Part shown: piece after piece, positions 45,119 through 54,638 of the stretch | Layout: every line of letters begins with the position of its first letter | Numbering within the stretch: the first letter of the stretch is position 1 | Source: Fibrella rubiginis | Lineage (GTDB): Bacteria > Bacteroidota > Bacteroidia > Cytophagales > Spirosomataceae | Assembly (NCBI RefSeq): GCF_017353185.1 | Contig: NZ_JAFMYV010000005.1 | Location: forward strand, 124,001 to 188,000 | DNA: 64,000 nt | Direction: 5' to 3' | Notes under the pieces: generated by a model | What the model was told of the DNA's origin: nothing | The model's database searches: none | Seen by the model: only the letters and a program-made list of their open reading frames with translations | Position numbers and translations under genes: made by a program

Positions 45119-46956
45119 ATCGTTCCAACGCTTTTTCTTCCAACAATCCGCCTGCGGGTGGCCCCGGTGCACCGCCGCCGTCGGGTACGCCCGATAGCCG
45201 CTGGGCAGCGGCTTTCCAGGACGCGAGCGAGGCACCCCCCGCCCGCGTCTGGAGCGGTATTGAGCGCCAGCTTGACCTTGACGATGAAGACGGCGTATTG
45301 CCCCTGATTCCCCATGCCCCTACCCACACGGCGATGTTTGGCCGTTGGGCGGCGGGCGTAGCGGCGGCCTGTCTGCTGGCACTGATCGGCTGGTGGAGCC
45401 TGCGTGTTGCCGATGATAAGGTGCTGGCTAACAATGCTGTAGCGTCGAAAAATCGCCCCTCGGCGGCGGGTCAGGCCACGGTTCCAATGGCGGCTGTTAA
45501 GCCTGAAAACCACCAACCTGTTGACCAGCCGAACCAGTATGCGGTGACCAGAAAGGGGGTGGGGGAGGCCGCTAAAGTTATCCGGCCTGTGTCTCCTGCC
45601 GGGGTCGGGGTGATTGCCAACGAAAAAGCCGCCGCTGTGGCTTCGGTAAGTGTGCCTCGTGAACCGGTTTCGCCTGTTGCCGATAGGCAGAATAACGAGA
45701 CAGAAACGGTAGCTATTTCGGTGCAGATGTCTGTGCAGCAAACCATGCGGTCGGCCAACGAACCAGCTGTTCGCCCCGCCGGGCCTACCCGTTCTTTTTC
45801 GGGCCTGCCAACGCAAGGTTCAGAGACAACAGTGGCCTTTTCTCGGTCTATGCAGCACACGTTTATTCAATCGAGCAACCAACCTGCCCTACTTCCCGTA
45901 TCGACTATTCCAGCGGGTGTGGCTATTCCGGTAGGTGTGAACGTCATGCCATCGGCTAAGGCCTCAGCAACCCCCATCGTCGTTGATGAACACGAGACCT
46001 TGTTTGAGAAAAGCGCAATGATTCCCGAACGATTGGCTATTCGAACCGTACCGCTGCGCATAGGGGGTAATGACCGTATTGTCTGGTTTTCGCCGGAGTC
46101 GCCGGTTTCAGAAAAGTCACTGGACACAGACCCAAAATCAGCCCGCAAGGCCCGGCCCAAAGCCTGGGTATCGGCGGGGGTAGTGGCTTCGTCGTTTGAC
46201 CCGTCGGTGGCCTTGCGGGCGGTGAGTGGCCTGGCCTACACCAACAATTCGCCAACCAATGCGCTGATGGTGGGCAATGTTCCCGTGCCTGCCCTGGCCA
46301 TTAATAGTCATGCCGGGCGGGCTGTTGCCACGCAGGTTAATGTGGGCGTACCCTTGTCTGAGCGTTGGACCGTAGAAACCGGCGTGGGCTATTTAAGCGG
46401 ACAGTCAACCGTGCAGAGTCCGGTTCGCGCAACGGCCTTGTCGACCGAGAAAACTACGGCTGTCAATGCACCAACGCTCTACACCGATTTGGTAGGCAAC
46501 AGTGCCAACCAGTCGATAGCTTCTAGCGCCGACATACAATATGGCTCGGCTGCTCAGCGCTATGCTACTGTAGCCAGCACAAGCTATGATCGAACGGTTA
46601 GTCAGTCGGTTAGCAACAGCTACCAGTTTGTGCAGGTACCCGTACAACTGAGTTATGAACTGCGCCCCCGCCGCAAATTTGGTCTCGCGCTCATTACGGG
46701 TATGGTCTCGAATTTGTTTGTGCGCAACACCGTAGCCGATGCCGTAACTGTGAAAGCACAGGATGGCGTATACCGGCCGCTGACGGTGGCGGGCACTGCT
46801 GGCATGCGACTCCGTTTCCGGCCCAGCAAACAATGGTCGGCCTCGCTGGCGGGTACGTTCCAGCACAGCCTTCAATCGATTACCCGCCCGGAAGTAGGCA
46901 TTCAGGCCTTGCCGCAGAACATGGGCGTCAGCTTCAGCGTAGACAAGCATTTTTAA
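45115..46956 (+). CDS. Membrane protein with single inner-membrane segment and C-terminal beta-barrel-like domain
   Basis: The 613-residue protein has a charged, proline-rich N-terminal region (1-74), one hydrophobic segment (about 77-93: AGVAAACLLALIGWW), a long low-complexity middle (about 100-345) and a C-terminal region (about 350-613) of alternating beta strands ending GVSFSVDKHF, like an outer membrane barrel of the PorT family. Coupled translation with the ECF sigma gene suggests an anti-sigma role for the N-terminal part, but no classical anti-sigma motif is seen. A chain that spans both membranes would be unusual. A terminator follows the stop. Confidence 0.72.
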   Translation: MNRSNAFSSNNPPAGGPGAPPPSGTPDSRWAAAFQDASEAPPARVWSGIERQLDLDDEDGVLPLIPHAPTHTAMFGRWAAGVAAACLLALIGWWSLRVADDKVLANNAVASKNRPSAAGQATVPMAAVKPENHQPVDQPNQYAVTRKGVGEAAKVIRPVSPAGVGVIANEKAAAVASVSVPREPVSPVADRQNNETETVAISVQMSVQQTMRSANEPAVRPAGPTRSFSGLPTQGSETTVAFSRSMQHTFIQSSNQPALLPVSTIPAGVAIPVGVNVMPSAKASATPIVVDEHETLFEKSAMIPERLAIRTVPLRIGGNDRIVWFSPESPVSEKSLDTDPKSARKARPKAWVSAGVVASSFDPSVALRAVSGLAYTNNSPTNALMVGNVPVPALAINSHAGRAVATQVNVGVPLSERWTVETGVGYLSGQSTVQSPVRATALSTEKTTAVNAPTLYTDLVGNSANQSIASSADIQYGSAAQRYATVASTSYDRTVSQSVSNSYQFVQVPVQLSYELRPRRKFGLALITGMVSNLFVRNTVADAVTVKAQDGVYRPLTVAGTAGMRLRFRPSKQWSASLAGTFQHSLQSITRPEVGIQALPQNMGVSFSVDKHF

Positions 46957-46980
46957 TCAACAACATTTTGTGTAGGACCG

Positions 46981-47017
46981 AATCGCCCGATGGCCTTGCT
47001 GCCGGGTGATTTTTTTT
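46981..47017 (+). terminator. Intrinsic terminator after the sigma-factor operon
   Basis: AATCGCCCG pairs with CGGGTGATT (one G-T pair) and is followed by a run of eight T. Confidence 0.8.
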
Positions 47018-47099
47018 GTGCCTGATTACAACGGTTGATCGGCGCTGAGAGTCATGCCGTTAAGAAACGTTAATAGCTCCTCATTATGAGTGTTTTACC

Positions 47100-48410
47100 A
47101 TGAAAAAACTGATCTACTTCCTCTGCCTGCTGCCCCTGATCTGGATCGACTCGTCGTGTACGGATCAATGCACCGAAACCCGCACGTTCCGGCAGTTTAC
47201 GCCAGTTTCGCTTACCACCACGCAGGTACGGCTGGGCGTAGGCGTAGACAAAGCCCGTGGCATGGTTAACCCCGGTAAGCTCTACACCAAAGACGGCTAT
47301 CTGTTCATCAACGAGTTGAAACAGGGTATCCACGTCATCGATAACCGCAACCCGTCGGCCCCCAAGGCGCTGGCTTTCATCAGTATTCCCGGCAACGGCG
47401 ACATCGCCATCCGCAACAATTTCCTGTATGCCGACAGCTACATGGACCTGGTCACGTTCGACATCAGTAACCTCGCCGACATTCACGAAGTAAGCCGGTC
47501 GAAAAACGTGTTTACGCAGGGGCAGTTCGACGGGGGCTGGTGGTATTACAACGCTGCCAGCAACAGTGACATCATTTCTGATCAGCGTGTGGACTACGTG
47601 ACGCAAACGCTAAAAACAAACTGCGAAGCTACCCCAACAGCCACAGCCGGGTGGCGCACCGATGTCATGAGTTTTCAGTTTGCATCGGTCGCCAAAGATG
47701 CTTCATCAACGGGCAGCACCAATGGCACCAGTGGCTCGATGGCCCGGTTTGCGCTTTACAACGATTACCTCTATGCCGTGGGGCAGTCGGACATGAAGCT
47801 GTTTACTATCAGCAAGCCTGCTGCACCTGCGCTCAGCAACACCATCAACATGGGCTGGGGCATCGAAACGATTTTTCCTTACAAAGACAAGCTGTTTCTG
47901 GGATCGCAGACGGGCATGCTCATTTATGACAATACCAACCCGGCGCAGCCAAAGCAACTATCAGTGTTTCAGCATGCCCGTCGTTGCGACCCGGTGGTGG
48001 TCAATGACAACACGGCCTACGTTACCCTGCGGGGCGGTGGGGGTTGCGGCGGGGCCAGCAATCAACTGGACGTGGTCGACATCACCAGCCTGACCAATCC
48101 TAAACTCCTGAAAAGCTATCCCATGCGCAGCCCGTATGGCCTTGGCGTCGATTTTCCGAACCTGTTCGTTTGCGAAGGGGCCTATGGTATCAAGTCGTTC
48201 AACGCCGCCGACCCCATGCAGATCGACAAGAATCTGCAGCAGTATATCGAGGATGTACAAGCCTATGATGTGATTCCGTTGGGGGGCGTTTCGGGGCAGA
48301 AAACACTGCTGCTCATTGGCCGTGATGGCTTCTACCAGTATGAATACACTTCTGCCGGTCGGTTGCGCCTGTTGAGTAAGCTGCCCGTTACCCGTCCAAG
48401 CCTGACCTGA
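47100..48410 (+). CDS. LVIVD repeat-containing lipoprotein
   Basis: The 436-residue protein has a lipoprotein signal (cleavage at Cys20 in WIDSSCTDQC) and tandem LVIVD-type repeats from about residue 50 onward: GIHVIDNRNPSAPKALAF, LVTFDISNLADIHEV, MLIYDNTNPAQPKQLSVF, LDVVDITSLTNPKLLKSY. These form a propeller and occur in surface or adhesion-like proteins. It is anchored in a membrane, probably the outer one. The following gene starts 1 bp after its stop, so they form an operon. Function is unknown. Confidence 0.85.
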   Translation: MKKLIYFLCLLPLIWIDSSCTDQCTETRTFRQFTPVSLTTTQVRLGVGVDKARGMVNPGKLYTKDGYLFINELKQGIHVIDNRNPSAPKALAFISIPGNGDIAIRNNFLYADSYMDLVTFDISNLADIHEVSRSKNVFTQGQFDGGWWYYNAASNSDIISDQRVDYVTQTLKTNCEATPTATAGWRTDVMSFQFASVAKDASSTGSTNGTSGSMARFALYNDYLYAVGQSDMKLFTISKPAAPALSNTINMGWGIETIFPYKDKLFLGSQTGMLIYDNTNPAQPKQLSVFQHARRCDPVVVNDNTAYVTLRGGGGCGGASNQLDVVDITSLTNPKLLKSYPMRSPYGLGVDFPNLFVCEGAYGIKSFNAADPMQIDKNLQQYIEDVQAYDVIPLGGVSGQKTLLLIGRDGFYQYEYTSAGRLRLLSKLPVTRPSLT

Positions 48411-48411
48411 T

Positions 48412-49023
48412 ATGCTATCCAACCGAATGCTGCTGTGCCTGTGGGCACTACTGGGCAGTATGGCTGCTGCCCAGGCTCAGTTTCCGGTAACGAAACAGGG
48501 CCGTCCGTTTGTGAATTATACCGAATTGGGTGGATTGTTTGGGCGCGTGGCCTACGCCGTTAACACCTGGAATGGTAGCGGCGACGAACAGGTCGATAAC
48601 AAGCTCAGCCTGACGATCCAGACCTTCAACGGGGTGCAGGTGTGCCCGCGGCTGGCTGTGGGTGGTGTGGTAGCCGTCGACTGGTATTCGGCGGCGCTGT
48701 TGCTGCCCGTGGGGGCGGGGCTGCGCTACGACCTGACCAAACCCAACGATAAAAACGTACGGGTATTTGTCTCTGCCGACGCTGGCTACGGTCTTAACTG
48801 GCTTAACAAATCCAGCACCAATAACGAAGTTAAGGGTGGCCTGATGGTGAATCCCGGCATCGGCATGCGCCTGGGTAAGCCCGGAAAAGGTGCTTTTGTG
48901 CTGTCGCTAAGCTATAAACGGCAGGCTGTACAAGCTCAAAAGCCCCTGCAATGGAACGACATCAGCCGCGACGAAAGCCGGGTATATAACCGGCTGGCGG
49001 TAAGGGTGGGGGTAATGTTTTAA
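48412..49023 (+). CDS. Predicted outer membrane beta-barrel protein
   Basis: The 203-residue protein has a signal peptide ending near AAAQAQ (about residue 22) and a mature part of repeated amphipathic strands ending VRVGVMF, which fits a small outer membrane barrel. No family can be named with certainty. It starts one base after the LVIVD lipoprotein stop, so the two are probably translated together and may act together at the cell surface (inference). Confidence 0.7.
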   Translation: MLSNRMLLCLWALLGSMAAAQAQFPVTKQGRPFVNYTELGGLFGRVAYAVNTWNGSGDEQVDNKLSLTIQTFNGVQVCPRLAVGGVVAVDWYSAALLLPVGAGLRYDLTKPNDKNVRVFVSADAGYGLNWLNKSSTNNEVKGGLMVNPGIGMRLGKPGKGAFVLSLSYKRQAVQAQKPLQWNDISRDESRVYNRLAVRVGVMF

Positions 49024-49027
49024 ACTA

Positions 49028-49122
49028 GTTTAAGGTCTAATGTCTAAAGTCCAATGTTGGCTGGCGCGAGAGCAGTACGCTTGCGCCAGCCAACATTGGA
49101 CTTCAGACATTAGACCTTAAAC
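49028..49122. repeat. 40-bp inverted repeat between convergent genes
   Basis: Arms 49028-49067 and 49083-49122 match at 39 of 40 positions with a 15-nt loop. The words AAGGTCTAATGTCTAAAGTC recur in the repeats at 17537 and 33407. It begins just after one stop and ends 6 bp before the typA stop. Confidence 0.9.
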
Positions 49123-49127
49123 CTTTC

Positions 49128-50942
49128 TTACGCCATCGCGAACTTGTTCGCGTTGCGTTTCCGCTCGTTCTCGTCGAGGAATACTTTACGGATACGCATC
49201 GACTTCGGCGTTACTTCGAGGTATTCGTCTTTCTGGATATACTCCATCGACTCTTCCAGTGAGAACTGAATCTTGGGGGCAATCTTCACGTTGTTGTCTG
49301 AACCAGACGCCCGCATGTTGGTCAACTGCTTGGCGGTCTGTACGTTAACAACAATGTCGTTCTGGCGGTTGTGCTCACCGATAACCTGGCCGGCATAAAT
49401 TTCTTCGCCCGGATCGATAAAGAACACCCCCCGATCCTGGAGTTTGTCAATCGAATAGGCCGTAGCCGAACCGCTCGTCATCGAGATCAACGACCCGTTG
49501 ATCCGCTCAGGAATGGCGCCTTTATAGGGCTCAAAACTCTTGAACCGGTGTGTCATCACGGCTTCACCAAAGGTAGCGGTGAGCACGTTTGAGCGCAGAC
49601 CGATCAGGCCCCGCGACGGAATTTCGAACTCAAGGTGCTGCAGGTCGCCTTTCGGTTCCATAATCAGCAGTTCGCCTTTGCGCTGCGTAGCCAGTTCAAT
49701 CACCTTACCGGCGGTCTCTTCGGGCACATCAACCACCAGAGTTTCAACGGGTTCCAGCTTCTGACCGTTCTCGTCTTCTTTATACAGCACCTGCGGCTGA
49801 CCTACCTGCAACTCGTACCCTTCGCGACGCATGGTCTCGATCAGTACTGACAAGTGCAGAATACCCCGGCCAAACACCAGGAAGCGGTCTTCGCTGTCGG
49901 TGGCCTCTACGCGGAGGGCCAGGTTCTTCTCAATCTCTTTGTAGAGCCGGTCACGCAGGTGGCGCGAGGTCACAAACTTACCTTCCTTACCAAAGAACGG
50001 CGAGTTGTTGATCGTGAACAGCATGTTCATCGTCGGCTCGTCAACGGCGATCCGGTCAATGGCTTCGGGGTTTTCGAGGTCGGTAACCGTGTCGCCAATC
50101 TCGAAATCTTCCAGGCCCGTAATGGCGCAGATGTCGCCGCAGGGAACTTCGGCAACTTTTACTTTACCGAGGCCTTCAAACGTTTGCAGCTCTTTGATTT
50201 TTACGCGTTTCACCACGTCCCCAACCTTCACAAGGGCCATGTTGGCACCTTCTTTCAGTGTACCCCGCGACACCCGGCCAATGGCGATCCGACCCACGAA
50301 GGCCGAATAGTCGAGCGAGGTGATCTGCATTTGGGGGGTGCCTTCTACTACCGGCGCGGGCTTGATGTGCTCCACGATGGTATCGAGCAGATAGGTGATA
50401 TCGGTAGTTGGTGTCTTCCAGTCGGGACCCATCCAGCCCTGCTTCGATGAGCCGTAAACGGTCGGGAAATCGAGTTGATCTTCGGTGGCGCCGAGGTTAA
50501 ACATCAGGTCGAACACCTCTTCGTGTACTTCGTCGGGGCGGCAGTTTTCTTTGTCAACCTTGTTGATCACCACAATGGGCTTCAGGCCAAGCGTCAGGGC
50601 TTTGCCCAGTACGAAACGCGTTTGGGGCATAGCACCTTCGAAGGCATCGACGAGCAGGCAGACGCCATCAGCCATTTTCAGTACACGCTCTACCTCACCG
50701 CCGAAGTCGCTGTGGCCTGGGGTATCGATGATGTTGATCTTTACGTCTTTGTAGCGCACCGATACGTTTTTCGACGTAATGGTGATGCCACGCTCACGCT
50801 CCAGGTCATTGTTATCGAGAATCAGGTCCTGGAATTCCTGGTTTTCGCGGAAAAGTTTCGACGCGTGAATAATCTTGTCGACCAGCGTGGTTTTGCCGTG
50901 GTCAACGTGGGCGATAATCGCAATATTGCGGATGGATTGCAT
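49128..50942 (-). CDS. typA: Translational GTPase TypA/BipA
   Basis: This ribosome-associated GTPase of the EF-G family is needed for ribosome assembly and growth under stress. The 604-residue protein shows G1 AHVDHGKTT, G3 DTPGHSDFGGEV, and G4 NKVDKENCRP, followed by domain II (MQITSLDYSAFVGRIAIGRV), EF-G-like domains, and the TypA-specific C-terminal domain. Length is normal. A clear TAnnTTTG box lies 65 bp upstream. The upstream 301-bp gap to the divergent HHH gene (50943-51244) holds no gene. Confidence 0.97.
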   Translation of the reverse strand: MQSIRNIAIIAHVDHGKTTLVDKIIHASKLFRENQEFQDLILDNNDLERERGITITSKNVSVRYKDVKINIIDTPGHSDFGGEVERVLKMADGVCLLVDAFEGAMPQTRFVLGKALTLGLKPIVVINKVDKENCRPDEVHEEVFDLMFNLGATEDQLDFPTVYGSSKQGWMGPDWKTPTTDITYLLDTIVEHIKPAPVVEGTPQMQITSLDYSAFVGRIAIGRVSRGTLKEGANMALVKVGDVVKRVKIKELQTFEGLGKVKVAEVPCGDICAITGLEDFEIGDTVTDLENPEAIDRIAVDEPTMNMLFTINNSPFFGKEGKFVTSRHLRDRLYKEIEKNLALRVEATDSEDRFLVFGRGILHLSVLIETMRREGYELQVGQPQVLYKEDENGQKLEPVETLVVDVPEETAGKVIELATQRKGELLIMEPKGDLQHLEFEIPSRGLIGLRSNVLTATFGEAVMTHRFKSFEPYKGAIPERINGSLISMTSGSATAYSIDKLQDRGVFFIDPGEEIYAGQVIGEHNRQNDIVVNVQTAKQLTNMRASGSDNNVKIAPKIQFSLEESMEYIQKDEYLEVTPKSMRIRKVFLDENERKRNANKFAMA

Positions 50943-51006
50943 ACGATGTCAGAAGTGCCTGAAAGGGTGCGTTTCCTGTCAGGAACAGCACCGGCTAATT
51001 TTCCCG

Positions 51007-51014
51007 CAAAGGTA
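51007..51014 (-). promoter_or_regulatory. -7 box (TACCTTTG) for typA
   Basis: The minus strand reads TACCTTTG, followed by C, a strong match to the Bacteroidota TAnnTTTG box, 65 bp before the typA start. The -33 element is not clear. Confidence 0.55.
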
Positions 51015-51244
51015 CGAAATCTTACACTGAAAAACAGTTATTTACAATTTATTAATCTGTTTTCGCGCGTAGAAGCGTATCACACTGGTATAAGTGCAAT
51101 TTGTTCAACTAACCATCCTGTAAGAAATAGTGCATTGGTTACTTGTTGCCGGTTGCCGTAGCAAACCGGCTGATTTTCAGTTACTCGCTTGACTTGTTAC
51201 GTCACCTGCCGTAGTTTTCGCGACCTACCGAAACCTACCTGCTT

Positions 51245-53380
51245 TTGAGACGAACGTTATACCCTGTTTTGGGTCTATTGGGCCTTTTTGCCCACGCCGC
51301 CACGGCACAGTTTTCCCCGCCCATACCCCTCGCCAAAATACCCGGTTCTGTCCGCCCCGACGAGGCCCTGACGCGGCTGTTTCAGGACCTGTTTCCCGTG
51401 CAGACCGATGGCGCTGACTACCAGGCCGTGTTCGACAACCTGGCGCAGCTTTACGCCAACCCACTCGACCTGAACACCGCCACCCACGACGACTTGGCGG
51501 CCACCTACCTGCTCTCCGAACGGCAGATCAACAACCTCATCAGCTACCGCACCACCTACGGCGACCTGCTGGCCGTGGCGGAATTGCAGGCCGTGCCCGA
51601 CTTCGATGTGGTCACGATTGGGCGGATCAGACCCTTTGCCACCACCCGCGCCGGTACCCTCACCGCCGATCTGCCCGCCCCCACCGACAACTACCTGATG
51701 CTGCGCTACGAACGCGTTCTGGAAGAGCAGAAGGGGTTTTCGGTCGCCACGCCTGACTCAAAAGGTAAGCTGCCCCTGCGGTATCTGGGCAGTCCGGGAC
51801 AGTGGTACGGTCGTTTTCGCCAGAGCAGGCCGGGCGTCTACAGCGTGGGTGTGACGGTGGAACAGGACCCCGGCGAGGTATTTCGCTGGAACTCCAATAC
51901 GCGGCAGTATGGCCCTGACTTTGTGTCGTTTCACGCCCAGGTTCAGAACCGGGGCCGTTGGCGAAACGTGATCATCGGCGATTTTCAGCAGCAGGTGGGG
52001 CAGGGGCTGGTGTTTTCGTCGGGCTTCTCGCTGGGCAAAAACGCCGAGACCATCCTGACCGTGCGCAGGCCCACGCTGGGGGCGCGACCCTATACCTCGC
52101 TCACCGAATACGGCTACCTGCGCGGCCTCTCGGCCACCTATGCCCTGCTGCCCAACCTGGATTTGACCCTGCTGGCCGCCCGCAACCGCCGCGACGGCAA
52201 CGTGATTACAGGGGCTACCGCCGCCGACGAAGACGTGGTTAGTTCCTTCGGCACGTCGGGCCTGCACCAGACCCCGACGGATTTGCTCGACCTGCGCTCG
52301 GTGCTGGAAACAAACCTGGGCGGACACCTGCATTTCCACCGAAACGGCCTTCAAATAGGCCTCAGCGTGCTGCAAACGACATTTGACAAGACACTGAAGA
52401 AGCGTGATCAGACCTACAATCAGTATGAGTTTACGGGCAAACAAAACCGGGTGGTGGGCCTGCACGGGAGCTACGCGTGGCGGAGTATGAACCTCTTCGG
52501 CGAGGTAGCCCACAGCAGCGGGTCGGTGCTGAACAGCGGGGGTATCGGGGCCGTGGGTGGGGTGCTGGCCAGTTTGGGGCGGCGGGTCGACGTGGCGTTT
52601 TTGGTCCGGCACTACGACCGTAACTTTCACTCGTTCTACGCCAATGCTTTTGGCGAAGCGGGCAAGACAATCAACGAAACGGGCGTGTACGGTGGCGTGA
52701 AATACAGCCTGTACCGGACTTTTACCCTCAGCGGTTTTGTAGACTGGTTCCGGTTTCCGTGGTGGAAATACCTCATCGATGCGCCCTCCGGCGGATTCGA
52801 TTACCTCCTGTCGGCGCAATACTCACCAGATCGGCAGACGCATTTCGCCTTGATTTTTCATGACGAACACAAGGAAAAGAACCGTCCGGGCGGCGTTCCG
52901 TCCAATAGTAAGCTGACACCTAAAGAAGTGGTGAACACGGTGCGCCGCAGCCTGGCCCTCACCGCCGAATGGATGCCCGCGCCGGGGCTGACGTTGCGGT
53001 CGCGGTTGCAGGCGGGTTTGTACGGATATACCTCGTCGCCAACGAGTTCGCAGGGGTTTGCCGTAGTGCAGGATGCCACCTACGAACGCGGTCGACTGAG
53101 TTTGAGTGGCCGCGTAGCCTACTTCAGCACCGACGATTACGACAGTCGGCAGTACGTCTACGAACGCGATGTGCTCTACGCCTTTTCCTTTCCCGCCTAC
53201 GCCGATCAGGGGTTTCGGCATTACCTCCTGGCCCGGTATCAACTTAATCAGCACCTCGATATCTGGTTCCGCTACGCCCGCACCGACCTGCTCAACCAAC
53301 CCGACATTGGCTCTGGCCTGGACCTGATCAATTCCCCGCACAAAACAGAGATGAAGATGCAGGTACGGTGGCGGTTTTAG
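51245..53380 (+). CDS. Helix-hairpin-helix and outer membrane barrel-like protein
   Basis: The 711-residue protein has a signal peptide ending ATAQ (about residue 22), an N-terminal helix-hairpin-helix-like region (about 75-130: LDLNTATHDDL, LLSERQINNLISYRTTYG, LAVAELQAVPDF, as in ComEA-type domains) and a long C-terminal beta-rich part that ends KTEMKMQVRWRF like an outer membrane barrel. The HHH fold usually binds DNA, so a role in DNA uptake is possible but not shown. The start codon is TTG; no better in-frame ATG exists ahead of the signal peptide. Confidence 0.75.
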   Translation: MRRTLYPVLGLLGLFAHAATAQFSPPIPLAKIPGSVRPDEALTRLFQDLFPVQTDGADYQAVFDNLAQLYANPLDLNTATHDDLAATYLLSERQINNLISYRTTYGDLLAVAELQAVPDFDVVTIGRIRPFATTRAGTLTADLPAPTDNYLMLRYERVLEEQKGFSVATPDSKGKLPLRYLGSPGQWYGRFRQSRPGVYSVGVTVEQDPGEVFRWNSNTRQYGPDFVSFHAQVQNRGRWRNVIIGDFQQQVGQGLVFSSGFSLGKNAETILTVRRPTLGARPYTSLTEYGYLRGLSATYALLPNLDLTLLAARNRRDGNVITGATAADEDVVSSFGTSGLHQTPTDLLDLRSVLETNLGGHLHFHRNGLQIGLSVLQTTFDKTLKKRDQTYNQYEFTGKQNRVVGLHGSYAWRSMNLFGEVAHSSGSVLNSGGIGAVGGVLASLGRRVDVAFLVRHYDRNFHSFYANAFGEAGKTINETGVYGGVKYSLYRTFTLSGFVDWFRFPWWKYLIDAPSGGFDYLLSAQYSPDRQTHFALIFHDEHKEKNRPGGVPSNSKLTPKEVVNTVRRSLALTAEWMPAPGLTLRSRLQAGLYGYTSSPTSSQGFAVVQDATYERGRLSLSGRVAYFSTDDYDSRQYVYERDVLYAFSFPAYADQGFRHYLLARYQLNQHLDIWFRYARTDLLNQPDIGSGLDLINSPHKTEMKMQVRWRF

Positions 53381-53390
53381 GGGGTAGTTT

Positions 53391-53591
53391 GGGTGGGGAT
53401 TGTTTTCAGGCGAGGGTCTACCTCACCCCCGGCCCCTCCCCTTAAACAAGGGGAGGGGAGACGAGTTCGAAAACTTTACAACCCAAGGCAAGCCTTATGT
53501 GTAATTGTATATTGGTAAGGCTCCCCTCCCCTTAAACAAGGGGAGGGGTCGGGGGTGGGGTAGACCCTCGCCTGAAAACAATCCCCCACCC
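53391..53591. repeat. 70-bp inverted repeat with non-inverted inner core
   Basis: Arms 53391-53460 and 53521-53591 are the longest in the window and enclose a 60-nt loop. The arm-level match is about 90%. The inner word CCTCCCCTTAAACAAGGGGA reads in the same direction in both arms rather than inverted, so the near-palindromic core has a different orientation from its flanks. The words CTCACCCCCGGCCCCTC also occur at 29272. Confidence 0.88.
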
Positions 53592-53597
53592 CCCAAC

Positions 53598-53633
53598 AAA
53601 AAAAGCCCCCGCTTCACAGCAAGGGCCTTTTTC
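53598..53633 (-). terminator. Intrinsic terminator after the FKBP gene
   Basis: On the minus strand AAAAGGCCCTTGCT pairs with AGCGGGGGCTTTT (with G-T pairs) and ends in a T run, 13 bp after the FKBP stop. Confidence 0.7.
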
Positions 53634-53645
53634 TTACTAATCCCG

Positions 53646-54542
53646 TCATTGCGCCGAAACAATTTCTATATCAAACGCCAGCGGCGTGTACGGTAGAATT
53701 GGGCCTGCTCCCGTGGAGCCGTAGCCCAGCGACGAGGGAAAAATGATGGTGCCTTTCTCGCCTACTTTCAAGGCTTTGATACCCGCCTCGAAGCCCGGCA
53801 CGACCTGATTGCGGCCCAGGGTCACGTCGAATGTATTGCCGGAATTATTGTCGAAAACGGTGCCCGACCGAAGCAGCTTCCCCGCATAGCGCACCGTCAC
53901 TTTTTGTCCGTCGGTGAGGGTGGCACCGGTGGTCGTGCTTACCGTTTTGCTTACCCGCAGGCCGGTTGATTGTTTCTCAACGTTCTTCAGCTTGTTGCGG
54001 GCTATGTAGTCTTCAATCTGTGCATCTTCAGAACGCACGGCCTTTAGTACTACGTCGAAGCGAACAGGCGAATTGGCGGGTAACGACCCTACTACCCGGT
54101 CGCCGAAGGCTACGTAGGAAGGAAACAGGAAAATGGCTTTTTCACCCTCACGCAGCTTACCAAAACCGATTTCAAGCCCTACCAGCATTTTACCCAGGCC
54201 AAACGGAAAGTATGTTGACGAGTCTTTTTTGGTGCTGTCGATGCGCGTGCCACCCAATGACCTAATCACGTACGAAAATTCCAGTTCGTCGCCCTGGGCG
54301 GGTGCTTTTCCGGCTGGGTTTGCCTGAGTGATCACGTATTTAACACCATAGGCTGCCGTCTGAACGGGCAGGTTATTCTGCTTGATATAAGCCGAAAATT
54401 CTGGACCCTTGATATAGGTGGTAATGTCGGTGGTGTCTTTCGCAAAATTGGATATTGCCGGATCGACATATGTGTCTTTACACGACAGGAAAAAGGCCGC
54501 AAAACCGAAAACGGCGACAAATGCTAAACTAAGCTTACGCAT
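53646..54542 (-). CDS. Tandem FKBP-type peptidyl-prolyl isomerase lipoprotein
   Basis: The 298-residue protein starts at MRKLSLAFV (54542), giving a lipoprotein signal with Cys in FFLSCKD; an ATG at 54587 would add 15 residues before the signal and is not favoured. Two FKBP domains follow: an N-terminal divergent one (about 70-180: GDELEFSYVIRSLGG, GLEIGFGKLREGEKAIFLFPS) and a C-terminal one (about 200-298: GQKVTVRYAGKLL, VPGFEAGIKALKVGEKGTII, YGSTGAGPILPYTPLAFDIEI). FKBPs speed proline isomerisation in folding of exported proteins. The lipid anchor puts it in the envelope. Confidence 0.9.
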   Translation of the reverse strand: MRKLSLAFVAVFGFAAFFLSCKDTYVDPAISNFAKDTTDITTYIKGPEFSAYIKQNNLPVQTAAYGVKYVITQANPAGKAPAQGDELEFSYVIRSLGGTRIDSTKKDSSTYFPFGLGKMLVGLEIGFGKLREGEKAIFLFPSYVAFGDRVVGSLPANSPVRFDVVLKAVRSEDAQIEDYIARNKLKNVEKQSTGLRVSKTVSTTTGATLTDGQKVTVRYAGKLLRSGTVFDNNSGNTFDVTLGRNQVVPGFEAGIKALKVGEKGTIIFPSSLGYGSTGAGPILPYTPLAFDIEIVSAQ

Positions 54543-54638
54543 AAAAATAGTGCTGATGGGGAACACCAACTCCGGTGCTCGTGGCAAATAAGTATTACAA
54601 AGAATACCCCGTTTTTGGCGGAAACGTTGGAACGTAGC

